Below are positions 18,185 through 26,423 of a stretch of 64,000 nt of DNA, one piece after another; the first letter of the stretch is position 1; each line of letters begins with the position of its first letter. The notes below the pieces were generated by a model, which was given only the letters and a program-made list of their open reading frames with translations, was not told the DNA's origin and ran no database searches. The DNA is taken from assembly GCA_017649645.1 (NCBI GenBank), contig JAGCGK010000143.1, positions 87,618 through 151,617 of the forward strand, read 5' to 3'. The position numbers and the translations under genes were made by a program. This stretch comes from Clostridiales bacterium. GTDB lineage: Bacteria > Bacillota > Clostridia > Saccharofermentanales > Saccharofermentanaceae.

Positions 18185-19600
18185 ATGGCCAATAAAAAGA
18201 AAACAGATGCAAAAGATCTTTTTGCAGAGTATCCAAACTTATATAAGACATCCAGTAATGATGAGATCGATGCATGCATGAGTTTTGCTGAAGATTATAA
18301 GGCATTTCTGGATATTTCTAAGACAGAACGCGAATTTGTTAAGAATGCTATCGATGCTTGCGAGAGTGTCGGATTTGTAGATATAGAGACTAAAAAATCT
18401 CTTAAGCCGGGTGATAAAGTATATTCTTCCATCAGAGGTAAGGGCATAGTAATGGCCGTTATCGGTAAGAAGAATGAAGGATTCAACATCCTTGGAGCTC
18501 ATATTGATTCACCTAGGCTTGACCTTAAACCTAATCCTATCTATGAAGAAGATGAGACAACATACTTCAAGACTCACTATTATGGCGGGATCAAGAAGTA
18601 TCAGTGGACTACTATTCCTCTGGCTATTCACGGATGCGTATTTACCAAGGACGGAAAAGCTCATGAGATCGTAGTTGGTGAAAAGGACGATGACCCGATA
18701 TTCTACATTACAGACCTTCTTCCTCATTTGGCTAATGAGCAGATGAAGAAGAGTCCAAGTGATTTTATCTCCGGTGAGGATCTTAATGTAGTTATCGGCG
18801 GTATTCCTTACAAGGATTCTAAGAAAGAGGATAAGAAGCCTTTTAAAGCTAATATCCTTAAGCTTCTTAATGACAATTACGGTATCACCGAAAAGGACTT
18901 TGTCTCAGGCGAGATCGAGATCGTTCCTGCTGTTAAAGCTCGTGACGTAGGATTTGATCGTGCTTATATTGCTGCTTATGGTCATGATGATAAGGTTTGT
19001 GCTTATCCGGCACTTATGGCTCTTCTTGAGCAGGAAAGACCAAGCAAGACCTGTGTGACCATGCTTACTGATAAAGAGGAGATCGGTTCATATTCAAATT
19101 CCGGTGCCCAGTCTGTTCTTTATGAGAATTTCCTGATGGAAGTTTTCGCTAAGCAGACAGGTAAAGCATTTGATCTTCTTGCTTATCGTAAATTCATTGC
19201 TAACTCAAAGATGCTTTCCACAGACGTTTCAAATGCATTTGATCCTAAGTATGCCAGTGTTTCTGAGAGAAACAATACGGCCTATCTATCTCATGGAATC
19301 AAGATCGAGAAATATGTCGGAGCCAGAGGAAAGTCCGGAACTAATGAAGCAAACGGTGATTTTGTTGCTGACATCATCAGGATATTCGAAGAAAATTCCG
19401 TAAGTTGGCAGACAGGCGAACTCGGTAAGGTCGATGCAGGCGGTGGCGGAACCATTTCTGCTTATATGGCTAAGCACGGAATGGAAGTTTTGGACTGTGG
19501 TGTTCCTGTATGGTCGATGCATGCTCCTTATGAGCTTATCTCCAAGATCGATCTGTACAGCACTTATCTAGCTTATAAATCATTCATAGAAAATATTTAA
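18185..19600 (+). CDS. M18 family aminopeptidase
   Basis: 471 residues. Metal and catalytic segments of the M18 zinc aminopeptidases are in order: GAHIDSPRLDLKPNP (first metal His/Asp), AAYGHDDKVCAYPALMAL (bridging Asp), TDKEEIGSYSNSGAQS (general base Glu-Glu pair), DVSNAFDPKY and a C-terminal GVPVWSMHAPYE with the last metal His. The family forms large cytosolic complexes that take Asp/Glu or other N-terminal residues from peptides. It is a separate unit 14 bases before a membrane sulfatase-type gene, which may read through from the same promoter. Confidence 0.95.
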   Translation: MANKKKTDAKDLFAEYPNLYKTSSNDEIDACMSFAEDYKAFLDISKTEREFVKNAIDACESVGFVDIETKKSLKPGDKVYSSIRGKGIVMAVIGKKNEGFNILGAHIDSPRLDLKPNPIYEEDETTYFKTHYYGGIKKYQWTTIPLAIHGCVFTKDGKAHEIVVGEKDDDPIFYITDLLPHLANEQMKKSPSDFISGEDLNVVIGGIPYKDSKKEDKKPFKANILKLLNDNYGITEKDFVSGEIEIVPAVKARDVGFDRAYIAAYGHDDKVCAYPALMALLEQERPSKTCVTMLTDKEEIGSYSNSGAQSVLYENFLMEVFAKQTGKAFDLLAYRKFIANSKMLSTDVSNAFDPKYASVSERNNTAYLSHGIKIEKYVGARGKSGTNEANGDFVADIIRIFEENSVSWQTGELGKVDAGGGGTISAYMAKHGMEVLDCGVPVWSMHAPYELISKIDLYSTYLAYKSFIENI

Positions 19601-19614
19601 AGGATAGAGATTTA

Positions 19615-21729
19615 ATGAATACTTTGATTTCAGTCTTCAGAAAAAGCCCGTTACTCGGAAAGATATGCTTTTACTTTTTGATGTTCTTTCTTGCAGTACA
19701 GAATTTACTGTATTTTGACTATACTGCTTATAGAATGATCTTTCCTCTGATAATCACACTTTTCTCGTTATTTACGGGTTTTCATGTCAGTGTGTTCAAA
19801 AAGGAGATCACTAAAAAGCATAAGCTGATCGCTTTGGTATTAACAGTTCCATTGCTTTATATCTTTTTCTTCTTCTTTACGGGTACGAGAAATCCGGTAT
19901 TCCTTTATAGAGAGCGAGTCAAGAGTCCGCTTTCCATTGTAGTTTTTATATTTGCAATGTTGTGTGATCTTGTATTGGCGTATTGGCTCGGTCTTATCTT
20001 GTCATTTGCAGTTTGTGAGAAGTTCAAGAAGAGGATCATCAGGCTGGCTTTGTTATTCGCTGCTCTTGGATTCATGCTCATCATGTATCTTCCGATGGAT
20101 TCTTATGTTGCTAATATCCAGAACTTCGGATTTACAATGCATAATTTCTTCTATTACTACATTTTCTTCTACATCAGTCTGGTTATAATCTTGCCTTTGA
20201 CTTTTGCAAGACTGAAGGATAAGCATTTTGATCTTATGTATAAGATCCTATTTGCTACTACTATCGGATCATTTATTCAGTATATGTTCATGAATAAGCA
20301 CTTACCGTATCTTGGTCTTACAGGCGAGAAGATGGTATGGAATATTCCGGTCCTTCTTCTGAATACTGTAATTTGGGTAGCTATTTTCGTAGCTGTTTTC
20401 ATGGCTCCGAAGTTCTTGAAGGATAAATATGAGAAGGTCGGAAATGCCGCATCTCTTATCATCCTCAGCTATCACTTGATATCTTTGATCCTTGTTATGG
20501 TATTTGCTCCTGCTGATGTATATTCATCCAAGATCTTGGCTTACTTTGATCCATCCGATCAATTCCTTCTTTCGAAAAACAACAATGTAATAGTATTTGT
20601 ATTTGATGCCTACGATAATAAGGATATGCAGGATCTTTATATGGCAGATAATCATAGGTTTGACAGACTAAAGGACTTTACTTTCTATACTAATACTACA
20701 AGTACATTTGATTCAACTATAACTTCCATCAACAGTTTCTGTGGAGGATGTGATTATGATAAAACGTACACGTTGGATGAATGGCTTGATTCTGGTTGGA
20801 ATAGCGAAAACACAACAAGTTTTTATAACGCAATGCATTCTGCAGGTTATAAATGTAATGCTTATAATTTTGATATTCCGATCATCGAATATACAGAAGG
20901 CAAATTTGATAATGTCGTAAAATATGACGAACCTCAAGAGAGAAGAGTATTCTTTTTCGACCTGAATAAGTTCTATGATGATTTCCAGGAACTTGCATTG
21001 TATCGTGCTATGCCATATCTGGTTAAGAACCTAGTTTCTCTTGCTATTGACAGAGATGCCTTCAATTTCTACGTTACATATTATGATAATGATCAGAGTT
21101 GTTATTACAACGATGAGTATATCGAGAATCAGAATTATTCCACAGTGGATGACAACATATTCATGTATAACCATCTGTTTGGTGTTCATGAACCTTGTGA
21201 TTATGAACTTGAGAAAGATGCATGTTTTGTAATTATGTATCGTTTGTTGGAGAATCTGGAGAGCATGGGATTATACGACAGCAGCACGATAATCTTTATG
21301 TCAGACCATGGTTCTCATCGTAATGATGCCGAATCAGTAGGTGCTTCTCCGATATTTATGATAAAAGAAGCAAATGTTACTCACGATTCTATCGTATTTA
21401 ATGATGCTCCTATCTGCTTGAGCGACTTTATCGGAACTGTTGCAGTAAATGCCGGACTTGATAATCCGGAGCAGTATGGAAGCTCGATTTACGATTATGC
21501 AGAAGGTGACTACAGAGAGCGTGTCGTATATGAGAGATTGTTCGATTCTTCATTGCCGACAGTATATGCGACGGGTCATTTGTCTTATATGATCAGATAT
21601 AATGCCTTCACGAAATATGTAATTTGCGGAAAAGCATCTGATCTTAACGGCATCAATCCTTTTGAGTCACCGACTAATGATAAAGTTATAGATATTGAAA
21701 TATTCCCTATGAAGGAGTATTTTGGTTAA
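19615..21729 (+). CDS. Multi-pass membrane protein with extracellular sulfatase-superfamily domain (copy 1)
   Basis: 704 residues. About nine membrane helices fill residues 10-310. From about residue 320 follows an alkaline phosphatase/sulfatase-type domain: NVIVFVFDAYDNKD (metal Asp), FDSTITS at 365-371 (candidate Thr/Ser nucleophile), NHLFGVHEPC (His), IIFMSDHGSH (metal Asp-His). There is no CxPxR motif, so it is not a formylglycine sulfatase; it resembles phosphoglycerol- or phosphoethanolamine-transferase enzymes more. It shares layout and motifs with the gene at 22007; both end EYFG. The two flank a 76-residue membrane protein. Likely task: transfer or removal of a phosphate-linked group on a surface glycan. 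Confidence 0.8.
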   Translation: MNTLISVFRKSPLLGKICFYFLMFFLAVQNLLYFDYTAYRMIFPLIITLFSLFTGFHVSVFKKEITKKHKLIALVLTVPLLYIFFFFFTGTRNPVFLYRERVKSPLSIVVFIFAMLCDLVLAYWLGLILSFAVCEKFKKRIIRLALLFAALGFMLIMYLPMDSYVANIQNFGFTMHNFFYYYIFFYISLVIILPLTFARLKDKHFDLMYKILFATTIGSFIQYMFMNKHLPYLGLTGEKMVWNIPVLLLNTVIWVAIFVAVFMAPKFLKDKYEKVGNAASLIILSYHLISLILVMVFAPADVYSSKILAYFDPSDQFLLSKNNNVIVFVFDAYDNKDMQDLYMADNHRFDRLKDFTFYTNTTSTFDSTITSINSFCGGCDYDKTYTLDEWLDSGWNSENTTSFYNAMHSAGYKCNAYNFDIPIIEYTEGKFDNVVKYDEPQERRVFFFDLNKFYDDFQELALYRAMPYLVKNLVSLAIDRDAFNFYVTYYDNDQSCYYNDEYIENQNYSTVDDNIFMYNHLFGVHEPCDYELEKDACFVIMYRLLENLESMGLYDSSTIIFMSDHGSHRNDAESVGASPIFMIKEANVTHDSIVFNDAPICLSDFIGTVAVNAGLDNPEQYGSSIYDYAEGDYRERVVYERLFDSSLPTVYATGHLSYMIRYNAFTKYVICGKASDLNGINPFESPTNDKVIDIEIFPMKEYFG
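20570..20579. repeat. Near-copy of the TTTTCGAAAA palindrome
   Basis: CTTTCGAAAAA: nine of ten bases in the first sulfatase gene, read as LSK. Confidence 0.4.
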
Positions 21730-21754
21730 TATGTTTATGTTTGGAGGTTTTTAA

Positions 21755-21985
21755 ATGTTTAGCGTTTCTTTGTATATAGATCCTGCTACTACTAGCTATA
21801 TTATTCAGATCTCAGCTGCTGTAATTGTAGCATTGGGAGCGTTTATTGGAATTTTTTGGAATAAGCTTAAGAGATTGTTCAAGAAAAAGGGAAAAGATGA
21901 TGAAGTAAAGGTAGACGAACAGTTTAAGGCCGGTGATAATGACGAAGATGTTGTTATTACAGCTGATGACCTCTTGGACAAATAA
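21755..21985 (+). CDS. Small single-pass membrane protein between the sulfatase-type genes
   Basis: 76 residues: a short extracytoplasmic start with YIDPATTSYIIQ, one membrane helix (about 18-36), a basic patch NKLKRLFKKKGK and an acidic cytoplasmic tail ending DLLDK. Small proteins with a YIDP-x-T-x-S-Y-[IL]-[IL]-Q start are seen next to envelope polymer genes in Clostridia, without a known function as far as I recall. GGAGG precedes the ATG. It is 25 bases after copy 1 and 21 before copy 2, so all three are co-transcribed; it may be a subunit or regulator of the two enzymes. Confidence 0.8.
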   Translation: MFSVSLYIDPATTSYIIQISAAVIVALGAFIGIFWNKLKRLFKKKGKDDEVKVDEQFKAGDNDEDVVITADDLLDK

Positions 21986-22006
21986 TTCTTAGGACGGAAG
22001 ATAGAT

Positions 22007-24100
22007 TTGCAAATAACTAAAGAGAAAGCTTTGAAGCTTATAAGAAAGTACAGTTTTCTTATACTTGATTTTTTGTTGCTCGTTTTTATATTTCAGATTT
22101 CATATGCTCTTCATAAGTCAGTTTCTTTTATTCTTATGTTGATCCTTTTTGAAATCGTCTCTAAAACGGGGCTTTCAACGCGAATAGTCGACAGGTTTAA
22201 TCCGCCATTGTTCTTTGTATCAATGTGCTTTGCGACTTTCCCGTTGTATTTGTTCTACAACTATTTTTTCAAAGATTTACCGGATTTCATAACAAGATTT
22301 GCTGCGCCGATCTTGTTGTTGGATTGTATTTTCTTTGCCATATTGATATTTTTCCCGCTCTCGTTTGTCATTAAAGACTCAAAGGGAGTTGCCAAAAAGT
22401 ATTTCAAGTCTCTTGTCGGTACATTGGCATTGTCTTTCATGGTAAATATCTATCTGCCTCTTGATTCTTTTATCGGAAATATCGATAATTTCGAATTCCC
22501 GATCCAGAGATTCATCGGATGGCAGCTTTTGTTTTGTGTTGTAGTTGCTTGTTTTGCAGCAACATTGCTTTTCTTGATACCTGACAAGATCTATACATTT
22601 GTATATGCTGCTTTACTCGGAATAGGTATAGCTGCTTATGTTCAATACAATTTCCTTAACAGCGAACTTACTTTGCTTGGAGTATCTAATGATGCTTTAA
22701 GCGTTTCAGTTAAGACAAAGGTTATCAATATAATAATCTGGCTGGCTATAATCCTTGCTTGTGAAGCTTTAGCTGTTTTACTTAAGAAAGTTCAGAAGAA
22801 GGAAGATAAAAAGAACTATTTTACTATCGGATTTATCCTTTACTTTGCGCTTCATCTTGTATCCAGCGTTTTGCTGATTGCTTTTGCTCCTCAGCAGATA
22901 TATGGAGTAACTTCCGAGTATTTTGTTGATTCAACGGATTGTTATACGGTATCCAAGCATAATAACGTTATCGTCATTGTTTTTGACTGTTTTGATAATT
23001 CATATGTTCAACCTTACTATGAAGAGAATCCTGCTGCATTTGACGGACTTAAGGATTTTACTCTTTATACTGACACCTGCAGTGTCTATGATTCTACGGT
23101 TACTTCTATGTCTCAGATGTTCGGCGGTGCCGAATTCGATAATACTCTTGGTAAGTATGATTGGTTTGAAGCTTCATGGAACAGTGAAAAGACATTGAAG
23201 TTCTATGAGCTCTTACATCAGAACAACTATGAGTGTAACGGTTTTAACTTTGAGATGCCTGAAAAGCAGTATATTTACGGTAAGTTTGACAATGTTCATA
23301 AGAATGAAAAACCTGAACTTCTGGAACTTGACTGGTTTGAATATGAGAGATTCCAGAGAGATTTCGGTAAACTTGCTCTTTTCCGTTGTTTGCCTTATTG
23401 TTTCAAGGAATTCATCGAGTTTGACGGACTTTCATTCAGAGAGATCGCAACATATAAGTTAGGCTCCGATTCTTATTATATGAATTCAGATTACCTTGCA
23501 CATTTGGATCTGCATTTTGCTGATGATGACAAGAATTATCTCATGATCAATCATATCAACGGTACTCATAAGCCTTGTACTTTGGAAGAAGGTATCGTCA
23601 GTTCCTTTGATATCATGAATAAGATCGTTCAGCAGCTGAAAGATCTTGGTGTTTATGATTCTTCTACGATCATATTCACTTCTGATCACGGCTATCATAA
23701 TGAGGAAGCCGAATTTGATTGGGGTGCAACACCACTGTTTATGATCAAGGCTCCTAATGATCAGCATGACAGCATCGTATTTACGAAAACTCCTGAATAC
23801 CATGAGGATATTATGGGAACGATCGCTTATCTGACGGGAATCGATCAGTATGTTGAACCGGGATTTTTCGGTAATACTATTTATGATTTTGATGAAAACT
23901 CCGTAAGAACCAGGATCTTCTATGACAGGATCTATGATGAGGGACTTCCTGCAATTTACAGTACGGGTCGATTGAATTATACGACTATCTATAATGCATA
24001 CTGTAAATATGAGTTCACCGGTCCGTCTGATATCCTTTACGGTAAGGCACCGGGCAGTGAGGGAACTGAATCTCTGCCTATGACGGAGTATTTCGGATAA
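22007..24100 (+). CDS. Multi-pass membrane protein with extracellular sulfatase-superfamily domain (copy 2)
   Basis: 697 residues from a TTG start, chosen because AGGACGG lies 9 bases upstream and no ATG fits. Same plan as the gene at 19615: about nine helices in residues 10-310, then VIVIVFDCFDNSY, YDSTVTS (361-367), INHINGTHKPC, IIFTSDHGYHNEEAE and the same EYFG ending. The two differ enough to have distinct substrates or partners rather than being a recent copy. Its stop abuts the stop of the convergent recombinase gene with no terminator visible between them. Confidence 0.8.
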   Translation: MQITKEKALKLIRKYSFLILDFLLLVFIFQISYALHKSVSFILMLILFEIVSKTGLSTRIVDRFNPPLFFVSMCFATFPLYLFYNYFFKDLPDFITRFAAPILLLDCIFFAILIFFPLSFVIKDSKGVAKKYFKSLVGTLALSFMVNIYLPLDSFIGNIDNFEFPIQRFIGWQLLFCVVVACFAATLLFLIPDKIYTFVYAALLGIGIAAYVQYNFLNSELTLLGVSNDALSVSVKTKVINIIIWLAIILACEALAVLLKKVQKKEDKKNYFTIGFILYFALHLVSSVLLIAFAPQQIYGVTSEYFVDSTDCYTVSKHNNVIVIVFDCFDNSYVQPYYEENPAAFDGLKDFTLYTDTCSVYDSTVTSMSQMFGGAEFDNTLGKYDWFEASWNSEKTLKFYELLHQNNYECNGFNFEMPEKQYIYGKFDNVHKNEKPELLELDWFEYERFQRDFGKLALFRCLPYCFKEFIEFDGLSFREIATYKLGSDSYYMNSDYLAHLDLHFADDDKNYLMINHINGTHKPCTLEEGIVSSFDIMNKIVQQLKDLGVYDSSTIIFTSDHGYHNEEAEFDWGATPLFMIKAPNDQHDSIVFTKTPEYHEDIMGTIAYLTGIDQYVEPGFFGNTIYDFDENSVRTRIFYDRIYDEGLPAIYSTGRLNYTTIYNAYCKYEFTGPSDILYGKAPGSEGTESLPMTEYFG

Positions 24101-25078
24101 TCAGATATCTTCCGGAGTAAAATCAGATAACGGATTACTTTCGACGGCCTTGTGTAAGAGGTCGTCGTCTACGTGTGTGTAAATCTGAGTAGTCGATACA
24201 CTGGCATGTCCCAGGATCGTCTGAAGGCTTCTGAGATCCACGTGACCATATTTATACATAAGTGTAGCAGCTGTGTGTCTGAGCTTATGTACCGAATATG
24301 TGTTAGGATCAAGGCCGCTTTGGATGATAAGATTCTTGATCGTTATCTGTATCATGTCTTCAGATAATCTCAATCCTTTTCGAGAAACAAAAAGAGCATT
24401 TTTAGCTTCAGGCTTGATGTTATATTTGTTCCTTACTTTGAGCCATTCTTCTATGGCTTCAATACAGGACTTGTTAAGGTAGATCGTTCTTTCTTTGTTT
24501 CCTTTACCGATTACAGTCAGTATGTCTCCGTGTATATCATTTAGATTGATGCCTCTAAGCTCAGCAAGACGCATTCCGCAGTTTAAAAAGAGGATAACGA
24601 TACAGTAATCTCTCTCGTTTGACTCCGTAGGCGCGTTATAAGCGGCATTGATGAGAGCCTGGCTTTCTTCCAAAGTAAGATACTTAGGAGATCTCTTGTT
24701 CTTCTTCGGGTTTTCGAGTTCCAGGGTAGGATTATTCTCGAAAAGGTGCTTTTTAACGCAGCAATACTTATAAAAGCTTCTTAAAGAAGATATCTTTCTC
24801 GATCTTGAAGCAGCGTTTAATCCCTGATCTCTGCTGAGCCAGATAAGATAGGCGAAGATGTCATTTGTCTTGATGCCGGATATGAATTTAACATCGATAT
24901 CCGATATGTCGATCCCCTGAAAATCCGTGTCCTTGGAAACGAGTTTTCTGTCTATCTTCATATACCTGAAAAAGATCACGATGTCACCCTTGTAGTTCTT
25001 TACCGTAAGGTCTGAACGGTTCAAAACTGCAAGCATATAATTCTCATATTCTTCTAGTACAGGGAATGAATTAATCAT
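24101..25078 (-). CDS. Tyrosine recombinase, XerC/XerD family
   Basis: 325 residues. An N-terminal SAM-like core-binding domain (about 1-115) precedes the catalytic domain with Arg in CGMRLAELRGINLNDI, Lys in GKGNKERTIYL, HKLRHTAATLMYKYG (His-x-x-Arg), LGHASVSTTQIYTH with the second His and the nucleophile Tyr. All catalytic residues are there. Length and layout fit chromosomal Xer proteins that resolve dimers at dif; the neighbourhood shows no phage or integron. There is no second Xer gene here, so XerC versus XerD is open. Confidence 0.9.
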   Translation of the reverse strand: MINSFPVLEEYENYMLAVLNRSDLTVKNYKGDIVIFFRYMKIDRKLVSKDTDFQGIDISDIDVKFISGIKTNDIFAYLIWLSRDQGLNAASRSRKISSLRSFYKYCCVKKHLFENNPTLELENPKKNKRSPKYLTLEESQALINAAYNAPTESNERDYCIVILFLNCGMRLAELRGINLNDIHGDILTVIGKGNKERTIYLNKSCIEAIEEWLKVRNKYNIKPEAKNALFVSRKGLRLSEDMIQITIKNLIIQSGLDPNTYSVHKLRHTAATLMYKYGHVDLRSLQTILGHASVSTTQIYTHVDDDLLHKAVESNPLSDFTPEDI

Positions 25079-25137
25079 GATCCTCTCCGCTTTGGTAATT
25101 CTGTCTACATTTTAACATAATCCATTGTTAATCTTAT

Positions 25138-25178
25138 CGAAAATAGTTATTGAATAAGTATTTTCGTTATGTTAATAT
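25138..25178 (+). promoter_or_regulatory. asd promoter with flanking inverted repeat
   Basis: TTGAAT (25150-25155), 17-base spacer, TAATAT (25173-25178). Arms CGAAAATA (25138-25145) and TATTTTCG (25159-25166), 13 bases apart, bracket the -35. The leader to 25231 shows only a weak GTCC/GGAC pairing; no lysine riboswitch is evident. Confidence 0.55.
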
Positions 25179-25231
25179 ACCTCCGTACAAAGACAGTTGT
25201 CCACCACAGGCGGACTGGAAAGAAGGAAAAA

Positions 25232-26317
25232 ATGGAAAAGAAATTAAGAGCAGGCGTTATCGGTGCAACGGGTTATGTAGGTCAAAGATTCATTTCTTTG
25301 CTTGCTGATCACCCTTGGTTTGAGTGTGTTGCAGTATGTGCATCCCCAAGATCTGCCGGTAAGACATACGAAGAGGCAGTAGAGGGTCGTTGGAAGATTG
25401 ACGTTGAAATGCCTGAATATGTGAAGAAGCTTGTTGTATATAGTACTGATGATCTTGAGAAATTCTGCGAGCAGGTTGATTTCTGCTTCTGTGCAGTTGA
25501 TATGAAGAAGGATGAGATCAGAGCTCTCGAAGAGAGAATAGCTAAGACTGAGACTCCTGTTGTTTCTAATAACTCAGCTCACAGATGGACAGAGGATGTT
25601 CCTATGATCATTCCTGAGATCAATGCTGATCATGCTCAGATCATCGAAGCTCAGAAGAAGAGACTTGGCACAAAGAACGGCTTTATCGCTGTTAAGCCTA
25701 ACTGCTCGATCCAGAGCTATGTTCCGGCTCTTACACCACTTCTCGGTTTTGGTATTAAGCAGATCTCTGTTTGTACTTATCAGGCTATATCAGGTGCAGG
25801 TAAGACTTTTAAGGATTGGCCTGAGATGGTAGGTAACATGATCCCATACATTGGCGGTGAGGAAGAGAAGTCCGAGAAAGAGCCGTTGAAGGTTTGGGGT
25901 AAGGTTGCAGGTGATCATATCGAGATCGCTTCACAGCCTGTTATCTCTGCACAGTGCTACAGAGTAGCTGTTCAGGAAGGTCATACGGCTGCTGTTTCCG
26001 TATCTTTCGATAAGAAGCCGAGCATCGATGAGATGAAGAAGGCTTGGGCAGAGTTTGAAGGTGAGGCTCAGAAGCTTGATCTCCCATCTGCTCCTAAGAA
26101 GTTCCTTCAGTACATTGATGAGGACAATCGTCCACAGCCTAAGCTTGATGCAATGTATGAGAACGGTATGGGCGTATCTATCGGAAGACTTCGTGAAGAC
26201 AATATTTTTGATTATAAGTTTACCTGTCTTTCACACAATACTCTGAGAGGTGCTGCAGGCGGCGGTGTTCTTTCCGCTGAACTTCTCACGGCTAAGGGTT
26301 ATATCAAAGCTAAGTAA
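25232..26317 (+). CDS. asd: Aspartate-semialdehyde dehydrogenase
   Basis: 361 residues from the ATG at 25232, which follows AAGGAA; an upstream in-frame ATG would add 21 basic residues foreign to the family. GVIGATGYVGQRF is the NADP-binding loop; KPNCSIQSYVPALTPL holds the catalytic Cys and CTYQAISGAGKTF follows; the substrate His lies in SQPVISAQCYRVAVQEGHTAAV. It is the archaeal/fungal-like form of Asd, longer than the E. coli type in that region. The enzyme reduces aspartyl phosphate, the branch point to lysine, diaminopimelate, threonine and methionine. It is monocistronic, with own promoter and terminator. Confidence 0.95.
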   Translation: MEKKLRAGVIGATGYVGQRFISLLADHPWFECVAVCASPRSAGKTYEEAVEGRWKIDVEMPEYVKKLVVYSTDDLEKFCEQVDFCFCAVDMKKDEIRALEERIAKTETPVVSNNSAHRWTEDVPMIIPEINADHAQIIEAQKKRLGTKNGFIAVKPNCSIQSYVPALTPLLGFGIKQISVCTYQAISGAGKTFKDWPEMVGNMIPYIGGEEEKSEKEPLKVWGKVAGDHIEIASQPVISAQCYRVAVQEGHTAAVSVSFDKKPSIDEMKKAWAEFEGEAQKLDLPSAPKKFLQYIDEDNRPQPKLDAMYENGMGVSIGRLREDNIFDYKFTCLSHNTLRGAAGGGVLSAELLTAKGYIKAK

Positions 26318-26335
26318 TTTACGTGATTTATTCAA

Positions 26336-26373
26336 AGAGACTGTTTCCTTATGTGAAGCAGTCTCTTTTTTTG
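26336..26373 (+). terminator. Rho-independent terminator of asd
   Basis: AGAGACTG (26336-26343) pairs with CAGTCTCT (26359-26366), then a run of T. Confidence 0.92.
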
Positions 26374-26423
26374 GCTTGACATTCAGCCGTCTATTAAGAT
26401 AATAAATATGGCGAGGTGAAATA

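Noticed and set aside
19615-24100. True formylglycine sulfatases
   Set aside because: No CxPxR/SxPxR motif and no maturase gene; Thr/Ser nucleophile of the LtaS/phosphotransferase type instead.
24101-25078. Tyrosine recombinase as the integrase of a mobile element
   Set aside because: Length and motifs fit chromosomal Xer; there is no excisionase, direct repeat or cargo, and no tRNA at its side.
25079-25231. Lysine riboswitch upstream of asd
   Set aside because: The leader after the probable transcript start is only about 45 bases, too short for that fold.
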